Below are positions 11,039 to 19,733 of a stretch of DNA of 64,000 nucleotides, one piece after another (position 1 is the first letter of the stretch; each line of letters begins with the position of its first letter). Source of the stretch: Helichrysum umbraculigerum (lineage: Eukaryota > Streptophyta > Magnoliopsida > Asterales > Asteraceae); contig CATIUR010000004.1 of assembly GCA_949592205.1 (NCBI GenBank), positions 93,084,337 through 93,148,336 of the forward strand. The letters are read 5' to 3'. The notes below the pieces were generated by a model. The model searched no databases, was not told the DNA's origin, and was given only the letters and a program-made list of their open reading frames with translations. A program made the translations under genes and the position numbers.

Positions 11039-12005
11039 GTGGGTGGCTATGGTGATGGTGGTGATAGTGATGGTTTCGGGTTCCATTATGTAGTAAGGTT
11101 TAGCTATAGGATTTGGAATTTGTGGGCACATATGATGAGTATTGAGCTGATCAACCTGTTGAACTAGTCATAGACAACTAGAAATCATCTTCGTATCCAG
11201 AAGTGTCATCTCTTGTCCCCTTCAAAGCAATGCTCCAAAAATTCCCAAATTTAACGAACTGTAAGCTCCTCTTGTCATCTTTCCATTATTCTCGAAGATT
11301 CTTTATCCATAGGCATCAGTCCCTGTTAGGCATTTGTACAAGTAGAACAAACAAACATGATCTAGCAAACGAGTGATTTTTTCTCCAAATCATAGATCAC
11401 TGGTTTGCAAAGAACCTATCAAAGTAAGTGCTTTGTAGATGAAACAAACCAGTGTATGATTTGGAGTCTAACCTCACAAAAAGTGTTAGTTGCCTATAAT
11501 TTCACCGCAGCACAAATAGCAGATATGGAAACACTAGCATGAGCATTTAAATCAGGTAACCAAGTATAAAGATTTCCAAAGCACACATTTTTAAACGAGT
11601 TCGAGCATAATACACATAGTGACATACAAATCAGGTTTTCTGACATCATTTTAAAGATCTTATATGTATGCTCACAGAAATATATGTAAGTACCTCAAAT
11701 GCTCGAAACATGTGAATGGGTGTTTTAAGATGACTAAGGGTCCTAATTCTCATTCTAGTAGGTTTCCATGTTTGTGAGTGAAGGGGATAGAAAGAACTTG
11801 AGATTTTATATAATGGTGAAAAATAGATATTGCGATAAAGTTCAAACAAGTGGGAGTAGGAAGTTTTAAGGTTTGACAAAATAATTTCGCAAACCATCCT
11901 TTTTGTTCATAAAAATAGAAAACTTGAAACATTTATTTTGGGGATTATTTTCTACTTATTTGGTTAGCATACTAATTAACTACTATTACCGAAACTATGT
12001 TAGAC
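11039..12005 (-). other. 3' untranslated region of element III
   Basis: About 1 kb without a credible gene. The stretch around 11590-11720 resembles element IV at 19430-19510 (a shared word ACCTCAAATGCTCGAAAC). Its distal part is cut by element II at 11038. Confidence 0.6.
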
Positions 12006-12029
12006 ACGGGTTGCCTCCCGAGAAGCGCT
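12006..12029 (-). promoter_or_regulatory. Conserved post-ORF motif (GGGAGGCAACCC)
   Basis: Minus strand GCGCTTCTCGGGAGGCAACC. The same motif follows the ORF of element IV. A GGGAGGCAACCC-like sequence after the coding region is, as I recall, typical of Athila/Tat-lineage elements; its function is unknown. Confidence 0.6.
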
Positions 12030-12101
12030 TGTTTTTGTTCGAGTCTCTAGCTTGACTCTAACACTACATATCAGGTAATCCTAGAGGCTCCCTAGCATCC
12101 A

Positions 12102-13358
12102 TCAGTAGACACAAGGGTAGTATTGGAACATACCTAAAAGTTTAAAGCAGATTAAGGCCAGGGTATGTCCAATATAAGGAGATGGTTCGAAGTGAGGGAA
12201 TTGTTCTACCGTGGGTGTAATAGGTCTCTCAACTTCTAATACCTCCTTGGTCAGAATGGGTTGGTCAAAGGAATCCTCACCTCTAAATGATGTATAGGAC
12301 ATTATATGGTTAAGAGAGGGTTTGAAGGGAAACCATGACGCAGAACCCACCTTGCTTCCTATGGTCTTTTGGTCAATGATAGTGGTGTACTCTGGGCATG
12401 GAGGTGGGACAGTATCCGTTTTTGTCTCCAATCTTGTAGCAACATTCTCATCGACTACTTGGTCTAAGGCAATTGAGGGTTCAACTAGATCATTGGTTGA
12501 TTCATTCGGAAAGATGAGTGGGACAGTGTCGACCACAACTTGTTGCGGAATGTTGTCAACCACGTCGGTTTGAATAGGAATGAGATCACTTCTCAGAGTT
12601 GGTGCGTATTCCTCCGGTCCTTCTGAAGCTGGGTCTTCTGTGTAAATCTCCATATCCGGGCTCTCTACTTCTATCTCTTCGTCTACCTCGTCATCCTCGT
12701 CACTCCGACCAAGAGTTTCAAGTTGCAATGACTCATAAAGTTCCTCTAGAATGAACTCCTCATCGGTCTCGGACGTAGATAGGTTGAGAACGGGTGGAAG
12801 TGAGGATTTAGAAGATTGTGTAGGTGAAGGGTTGGAAGGGATTTTGCAATCGGACTCGTGAGAATGAAAGTCTGTGTCGAATGATGTAGATGTGGTGTGT
12901 AAGTGCTTATCATCTTCCTGTAGCCAATAATTAGTTGTAACTTGATCCCTAGTTTCATTACTTCTTGCTTCGACTAGTGTTTCTATTTTAGACATCTTAT
13001 CAGTACATCTTCTAAGAATGTCCTCTTGGTCTTTAAGTGATTGCTCAAGTCGGTTGCAAAAAGAAGAAAACATATCTCTCAAGTTAGAACTCTCACATGG
13101 TTGTGGTTCAAATACAGGGTAAGATGATTGTTGGTAGACAGTGAAGGGTTCGGGATAGTAAGGTTGGTATTGATATGTTTGGAAAGCATAAGGGTCATAA
13201 TGATTTTGTGATTGAGGATCTAAGTACCCTATGTTATCCGAATAAATCATACTATTCCCTTGACATTCATTATTTACGTAGGCATTACTCCTGCATCTAT
13301 CCTCGATTGATTTAGCAAGATTTTCAAATTGATCTTTTAGTTGTTGTTGAGTTGCCAT
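12102..13358 (-). CDS. Acidic 418-aa protein of unknown function, sole ORF of element III
   Basis: Intact frame from ATG at 13358 to a stop at 12102, starting about 205 bp after the primer binding site, where gag normally begins. It contains no Gag capsid region, zinc knuckle, protease, RT or integrase that I can recognise. Visible parts: a polar N-terminus; a Tyr/Pro/Gln-rich stretch (about residues 50-90); a likely coiled coil (about 100-150); a Ser/Thr-rich linker; a strongly acidic segment (about 195-250); and a C-terminus with aromatic residues that ends PCVY. Flanking signals (tRNA-Asp primer site, GGGAGGCAACCC motif) are Athila-like, so it may be an accessory protein of a non-autonomous family. 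It could instead be a highly diverged Gag. Function is not known. Confidence 0.65.
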   Translation of the reverse strand: MATQQQLKDQFENLAKSIEDRCRSNAYVNNECQGNSMIYSDNIGYLDPQSQNHYDPYAFQTYQYQPYYPEPFTVYQQSSYPVFEPQPCESSNLRDMFSSFCNRLEQSLKDQEDILRRCTDKMSKIETLVEARSNETRDQVTTNYWLQEDDKHLHTTSTSFDTDFHSHESDCKIPSNPSPTQSSKSSLPPVLNLSTSETDEEFILEELYESLQLETLGRSDEDDEVDEEIEVESPDMEIYTEDPASEGPEEYAPTLRSDLIPIQTDVVDNIPQQVVVDTVPLIFPNESTNDLVEPSIALDQVVDENVATRLETKTDTVPPPCPEYTTIIDQKTIGSKVGSASWFPFKPSLNHIMSYTSFRGEDSFDQPILTKEVLEVERPITPTVEQFPHFEPSPYIGHTLALICFKLLGMFQYYPCVY

Positions 13359-13562
13359 TTGCCCAAGTTTTCAGAAAAGACAACACACGAAGAAGGTTTA
13401 AGAATTAAAGTTGTAGTATGGAGGGAAGTTATTCTAAGCTAATCTAAGCTAACTACGCTAATCTACGAGCGGAAAGTAACTTCTGACAAGGAAGGTTAAT
13501 CCAAGTCAAAAAGGATCGCTTAAAAACTAATTTATCTAAACAGGCTCCGAATCGTACTACCG

Positions 13563-13580
13563 TCCCCGGCAGCGGCGCCA
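13563..13580 (-). promoter_or_regulatory. Primer binding site of element III, tRNA-Asp type
   Basis: Minus strand TGGCGCCGCTGCCGGGGA, matching the complement of the plant tRNA-Asp 3' end (GGCAACGGCGCCA) with one mismatch; typical of Athila and Tat lineages. Confidence 0.85.
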
Positions 13581-13586
13581 AAAACT

Positions 13587-13955
13587 TGTCGCGCCCCCAG
13601 CGGTCGGTCGGATTTTACTCCGGTCGTTGGTCCGGCCACCGAGACACACGGCAGGGTAGTTTTAAAATTTATAATAGTCGGGGGGAGCCTAATCCTCCGT
13701 ACTACCTACTGGAACTGGTATGAATACCTGATACGAGTAAGCGGTAAGAATGATCCAGGGTCGTTCCTCACGACGGCAGAATTGAAACAGAGCTAGTTCC
13801 GATTAATCAGTAATTAAGCTTGGGTTTTAATAAGTTGAAAGGGTTTTATTTTGGTTTTTATATTTAATTAAACTAAACTACTGAAACTAACAAAGCATAA
13901 AACTAAAGGGAGACTAGCATATATAACACTTAAGGATGACAAAGACGTGGTTCAC
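13587..13955 (-). repeat. 5' LTR of element III, inner (primer-site) part
   Basis: Plus strand starts TGTCGCGCCCCC after the primer site. It is interrupted at 13955 by the LTR of element IV; TTCAC (13951-13955) would be the left target-site copy. The remainder is at 31988-33355. Confidence 0.75.
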
Positions 13956-15880
13956 TGTCGTGAGCCCGATCAGTCACGGTCGTCAACGCAACGGAAGGAG
14001 GACACGACAGTGGAGTTTTAAATTTATAAGAGCTGGGGACCTAAGTTTTACTACGGCTGTATAGCAGCAGTATGACCTAGGGTCGTTCTTCAAGCTAATC
14101 GTATTGTGAAACGGGAGTATCAAGACAAGTTGTTTATTTTAGTGATGGGATTTTTAAAACAGAGTATGAGTGGGTTTTTGTTACTTAGGTCCGTAATTTA
14201 AAGCAATTAAATAAAACGTAAATAAATGAAAGATAGAAATAGGGATGAAATCAGTATGGAGGACATGTGTTTGTTATGACTTCGTTAGCTTATGTGGGGG
14301 TGATGCTAGGGTTTAGATATGAAAACGTCTTTTAAAGGTTTGTGTCTTATCTAAGCTTAATTGTTCGTAGTGTAAACACTAGTACCCTATTGATTGGGGA
14401 AACCAATCAGTATGTCACTGAATACTAGGCCAAATTGAGTCTGATCGGAGGAGGATGCTCAACTCTTCAACGTTATCCAGTGACGGAGTAACGACCCTTC
14501 TTGGAATGTTAGTTCCTGGGTTCATGAGATAGAGTAACATACCCACTAAGGTTCCGACCTTTCTTAACACTACGAGGACAACGAAGTCAGACAAGGCATT
14601 TAAGATTAAGACTTGGTTTGGTGACTATTAACTTTATATTAATGGTTTTATTTTAGCCTAGAGCTTTCATCACGGTGTACAATGCGACTATGCATTTCCA
14701 CAGTTTTCCAGACCCAAGATGTACTAACGGTGTATAGTGCATCTAAGTATTTCCACAGTGTTCCTGATCTTTAGGTGTACTAACGGTGTACAGTGCGATC
14801 AAACATTTCCACAGCTTTGAAGTTAAACCAGGATGTGACACAGTCTTCAACCACCGACATTTCCTTAGCTCCTACGTATTTGTACTTCACCAAAGGTGTT
14901 TCCAACGTTACACGAAGTACAGTGCCGTTTACCGTGGTCTTTCCGGGGTCACATACTTTATGGTCACTCTAGACTAGTTTAAACTACGTTTGTATTAAAG
15001 TCCAACCATCTATGATATAAACCAGCCCTCACTATTTCCCAATAAATCCCTGATTGATTCACGGTGTACTATACGAAATGTTTTAAACAGTATTTCCACA
15101 GCTACGCAATTCAGACCATGTTTACAGTCTCAGAAAACATAGATAGGTAGTGACCGTTTGATCAAGGTTCGCGACTCCTTGTCATAAAGGTTCTAACCAC
15201 GTTTAATTGGAGGAAAGGCGATTTGGTTTAGAAATTCATAAATACAAGATTAATAGATCACCAGTTTTCATTTATATAATATAACTGGAAACATTATTTC
15301 CACAACAGATTGTGCCCACGACTTTCATAGCTTCCACGTTCCGTACTACACACATAAGTGATGATTCCGGCGCTATACAAATGAAAGCCGTATAACGTTA
15401 CCTCCGTTATTTCATAATGTTATCCAATTATATGTTTAAAGCAGCATCACCCCACACATATATAAACTAACTACATCATAACAAACACACAAGGAAACTA
15501 CTCACTACGCATAATAACAGATCCTAAATCTAGCATAATAACAATATCAATTATCATTATAACAGATAAGGAAAGAAGTAACCGTTAATAAAGCGTAGAT
15601 TGAATAAGCGTTTAGAGAGAGAGTACAAGCAGAACTTCCGCAATATCCTTGACAATATTACAATAAAAGCCCCTGGACTATTCCCTACGCTATTACAAAA
15701 GTAGTCCCTCCGTTAGTTTCAGTTAAATATTAACTTAGAACTAACTGGACCAAACCCTAATTTCTAGAGAGAGAAAGAAAGAAAGAGAGTTTAGAGAGAG
15801 AGAGAGTGTGTGAGAGAGAAAGTGGAAATGGAGAAATGAATGGAATGATGAAGTGTGTGGAATGATGGAGGGGTGGCCTC

Positions 15881-15890
15881 CTATTTATAG
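15881..15890 (-). promoter_or_regulatory. TATA box, left LTR of element IV
   Basis: Minus strand CTATAAATAG followed by GAGG, the classic plant TATA context; downstream is a CT-rich leader (GA-rich on plus, 15766-15830). Confidence 0.8.
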
Positions 15891-15978
15891 GCAAAGCTTG
15901 AAATCAGCCGTACAACTCGCGAAGCACGCACGTACAAGCAAACGAAGCACAAACGGGCAGCATATGGGGTACACAGGG

Positions 15979-16070
15979 TCGTATACAGCCTTCATAGGGC
16001 CGTATACGGTGTGTTATGGGCCGTATACGGTCTATGAAGGGCCGTATACGGTGGCCAAGGCCGTATACGA
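15979..16070 (-). repeat. Five palindromic sites CCGTATACGG at about 21-bp spacing (left LTR)
   Basis: Cores start at 15979, 16000, 16021, 16042 and 16061, spaced 21, 21, 21 and 19 bp. The three inner ones are the perfect palindrome CCGTATACGG; the outer two carry substitutions (TCGTATACAG, CCGTATACGA). The array sits about 90-190 bp upstream of the TATA box in element sense, in the U3 promoter. Confidence 0.9.
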
Positions 16071-16567
16071 CCTTCGTCTGATTTCGTTCGTTGCTTAAAA
16101 CGTCCGTATCTCCTTCGTTATGCGTCCGTTTGACCTGATTCTTTCGCCTATGTCTTCGTAATTCCATTACGCTTCTAATGGTGCCAATATCACTGAAATT
16201 GGATGTGTACAACTTTAGCATAGCCAAAATCACTTTATAGGAGTTTGCAATTGTCCAGTATTTTCCGTCCTTTGTCCGATTTGCATGATTCTTGATTTTC
16301 TCATCTCGATTTTACCTATTACATCATATCATAAGGTTAGAATATGTTTATCATAGGATAAATGAGGGTGCGAGAGTTGGTTGCTGCTTATTTGCTCCGT
16401 TTTGTTCGTTATTCGGATATTTTTACTGATTTTTGTAGCAACGTCTATATTTTGAGCACTTTAGTGAATTTTAGTAAATAATGATTGTTTTGGAATGTTT
16501 TCACTAAAGATGTGCCCAAAAATTGTGGAATAATGGCCTTGAAAACATGACTTTTTGCGTCACATCA

Positions 16568-17396
16568 TTCACCATGACTTAAAATAGCTGAGATTATGTT
16601 TTAGTTTGAAAATGTCTTTTAAAGATTTGTGTCTTGCTTTCACGTAGATATCTTGTAGTGTAAACACTAGCACCCTACTGATCAGGTTAACCGATCAGTA
16701 TGTCACTGAGTACTAGGCTATCGAGAATATGGTCAGATCGGACTGCCTTGAAACCCCCCTCACCGTCTCTTATGATGAGACCAAGTGACCCTCCAGATGG
16801 GGTGCAGGAATAAGGCGACAGTCCGCAATTTATCCACTGATCTTTCTTAACACAGACAAAGATATCTAAGCTAGGCAAGGCATTTAAGATTTAAGACAGG
16901 TGGTGACTGATTACCGTATACATTAATGGTTGTGATTGAGTTCAGCGTTATTCGGCTGTGATACAGTCTTCAACTTACAGGTTTTCCACGGTTACATTGT
17001 GTATTCACCCGTTTTACGGTCTTTCCTGGATCATAGACTCAGCTAGGATGTAATACAGTGTTCAGCCTACGGCCTTTCCACGGCTTACCGGATACTCGGA
17101 CGTTTTAGGGCTTTATCCTGGATTACATACTTTACGGCTATCTAAACTCAATATATCTAAGCTTGTATTACAGTAAAACCATCTATGATAGCTAAACAAC
17201 CCGTTCACTTTATAAATCCCAGCCCAATAAATCCCCGATTAATTCACGGTGTACTATACGATAAATTGGGCAGTATTTCCACATCTTCAAAATCAGACCA
17301 TGTTTATTTTAAGAAAACATAGATAGGTAGTGACCGTTTGATCAATGGTTAACTACTCCTTGTCATAAAGGTTCTAACCAAAAAGTGTGGAATAAT
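16568..17396 (-). repeat. Diverged internal duplication inside the LTR of element IV
   Basis: Resembles 14310-15196 of the same LTR (shared words GTGTAAACACTAG, CAGTATGTCACTGA, ATAGATAGGTAGTGACCG). It is bracketed by two copies of GGCCTTGAAAACATGACTTT (ending about 16567 and 17429), so the LTR end itself is duplicated. Present in both LTRs (second copy 26768-27596). Confidence 0.75.
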
Positions 17397-17429
17397 GGCC
17401 TTGAAAACATGACTTTTTGCGTCACATCA

Positions 17430-17467
17430 AGTTATCCCACACTTAGACGTTGCTTGTCCTCAAGCAA
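17430..17467 (-). promoter_or_regulatory. Polypurine tract and upstream hairpin of element IV
   Basis: In element sense: hairpin TTGCTTG-AGGA-CAAGCAA, then CTAAGTGTGGGATAACT, then the LTR start TGATGTGACG. Hairpin plus CTAAGTGTGGGA before the LTR is, as I recall, usual for Athila/Tat elements. Confidence 0.8.
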
Positions 17468-19670
17468 CACTCAGTTTCTGAAAACATTTTAAAACAATTT
17501 TTAGAGCGAGCTTCAACATTTTTAAGAGTTACCACTGTCAAATGTAAATAAGATAGTTTCAGGAATATAGGGAAAGACAAGATGATCCTTCCTTAAACAA
17601 GAAAAGATTCTCTTAGGCATACATCCAAATCTCATGATCTTGGAGTACACATGACTAGGCGATCTCACTAAAGGTGGTCACTCAATTCACTCAAGGTGTA
17701 TCGGGTTTCCTATCAGTCTAGAACAAAAGAAATCGCTCAAATAGCCAGTCATGCAGCACTCATCGTCATAGGCTTGGTCGAGAATCGGATCTCCACCACT
17801 TAGGTGAGGACGGTGCTAATTATCTCAAGACATTCATGAGGGTTGTAGCGTTTGGTGAGGGGTAAAGGGTATAGATAGTGGTATTTTTGGGTTGTAAGGG
17901 TTGCTTATCTTAAAACAACTGAGATCATGAACAACTTTATTTCAGAACGGAGAGAGAGGTAGCTTTTGGTCTTCTATCAGAATCTTGATGATACTTCAAA
18001 GGACTTTAAGCTTTATTCTTGCGGAATTATTTTTCTTTCTTTTCTTCTTTTTCTTCTTTTTATTTTCTTTTTCTGCTTTTGTATTTTTCTATTTTTCTTT
18101 TCTTCTTCAGAATTTCTTTGCCAGAGAATTTCCAAGGATATTTTTCTTCTTTGATTCTTTCAGAAATCCCTTATCTTGAACGTTTCGAGTCTTTTCGCGG
18201 TGTCAATTTTTCACACCAAGGATTCTTCAATCTTTTTGAGAGCACGAAAGGGGTAGGATAAGACATTCTAAAAGATGTTCTTCATAACCTCAGAAATTCT
18301 AAGATAAGTTTGGGAGTATTTTGGGAAGTAGGGTTTATTGGGGGGTTTTTTTTATGAAACGAAAGGTTTAGGCTCAACAGGGTTTACTAGGCGGATCATC
18401 GATACTAAAAGTGAGTATCGGAAGGGTTTTGGGCTTGAAGAGATATGTGAAAAGGGGTTTAAATCCTAGGGAATGTCAAGGTCATCTAATTGCACCTATA
18501 CCGCGTACGGTACACACCAATGTGGTCTTGAAGCGTATGTCAAGAGCAAGTTCTAATTCAGAGATGCATGCATCGGCACACACAAGAAATGATTAGTGAA
18601 GCATTAAAGATGAATGCTATTAGGCTCAAGATACCTCACTGCAAATAGGGTTGTATGTGCTTCGTCATGCTTCCATCAGATTATTATTTCTTGTTTAAGC
18701 AATTTCTACCTTATTTTCCCTAGACTCCGAAATATATTACTCACATATGAAAATAGCTCCTCTCAAAAGATATTTTGGCTCAAAATTAGCAGAGTTAATC
18801 AATAGATTTAGCTCATACTTTCAATTTTCTTAAAAATTTTGAAAAATTTGAGGAACATTTTCTGAGTTTACTATTTCGGACATTAAAAATCAAAGAAAAC
18901 TAACCAAGGTATTCTATACCTGCTATCCCACACTTAGAGGAACATTGTCCCTAATGTTCTCTTGAGTTGAGATTTACTGGAAGTAAAATCCCACACTTAG
19001 AGTTTGAACATGTAAGAAAATGTTTCTCAAGTGTTTGTTTTGGGCTGGAATCTCACACTTAGTGATAAGCTTAGGATAGAGTATAGACTACTTTCACAAA
19101 CTAACAAAGCAAATAATATACAGAATCATAAACAAAAGAGAGTAAAGGTTAAGACACTCCCCAGATAGCGAGCAACAAAGAAGCTGAGAATCTGAATTTG
19201 CTGAAAAGAGGTGTTGCCAAGATCTTTTTCTGCATTCATGAAGAGCGGCACAGCTTCAAGCGTCTTGCTATTTGGTTTTCTTCTCCATCCATTATTCCCT
19301 TTGTGAATCAATCTCGTAGGTGTGAACACGTTGGTCGTACCAGTTTACAAACTCAAAGTATTTGCAATTGAAAAGATAAATCATCGTCTCAGAACTTTGA
19401 AAAGATATTTTCTACTACAAATCATTTTTATAAAACATGTGTTTTTAAACGAGTTTGAGCATAATGCATAAAAGTAGTATGCAAGTACCTCAAATGCTCG
19501 AAACACATGAATTATCATTTTTCAAATTGATTTCCTTATTTCTGAGACGAGTGGTTTATTTGCAAATGAGTTGAAATATCAGAAAGTGTTTTGGTGACGA
19601 CCAAGTGTGAAGGATAGTCAGAGATATATCTTCACTTATTGACACTGTTCTCTCTACACGTCTTATTACA
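17468..19670 (-). other. 3' untranslated region of element IV
   Basis: About 2.2 kb without a credible gene. A T-rich block at 18010-18160 gives poly-Phe frames on the plus strand that are not genes. Contains the extra polypurine-like motifs. Confidence 0.7.
18925..19062 (-). repeat. Extra polypurine-like motifs in the 3' region of element IV
   Basis: CTAAGTGTGGGA or close variants recur at 18925-18937, 18989-19000 and 19051-19062. The first is again preceded, in element sense, by a hairpin (GAACAT, 8-nt loop, ATGTTC at 18940-18959). Confidence 0.8.
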
Positions 19671-19692
19671 CGGGTTGCCTCCCGAGAAGCGC
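19671..19692 (-). promoter_or_regulatory. Conserved post-ORF motif (GGGAGGCAACCC), element IV
   Basis: Same motif as in element III, about 45 bp after the stop codon; second copy at 29871-29892. Confidence 0.65.
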
Positions 19693-19733
19693 TGCTTTTA
19701 GAGTCGAGAGCTCGACTTTGCCTTCCTTCAGAT

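Larger units (their letters stand above)
13956..17429 (-). repeat. LTR of element IV, left copy (3474 bp)
   Basis: Plus strand TGTCGTGAGC to GTCACATCA, so TGATGTGAC is the LTR start in element sense. By eye it differs from 24156-27629 at roughly two dozen sites, mostly transitions, some at CpG. It holds the TATA box, the palindrome array and a diverged internal duplication. Confidence 0.9.

Noticed and set aside
15853..16233. Small frames over the promoter of element IV
   Set aside because: They span the TATA box and palindrome array and have no domain; by-product of the repeats.
17966..18261. Phe-rich plus-strand frames resembling membrane proteins
   Set aside because: Produced by a T-rich tract in the 3' region of element IV; the same occurs at 28166-28461.
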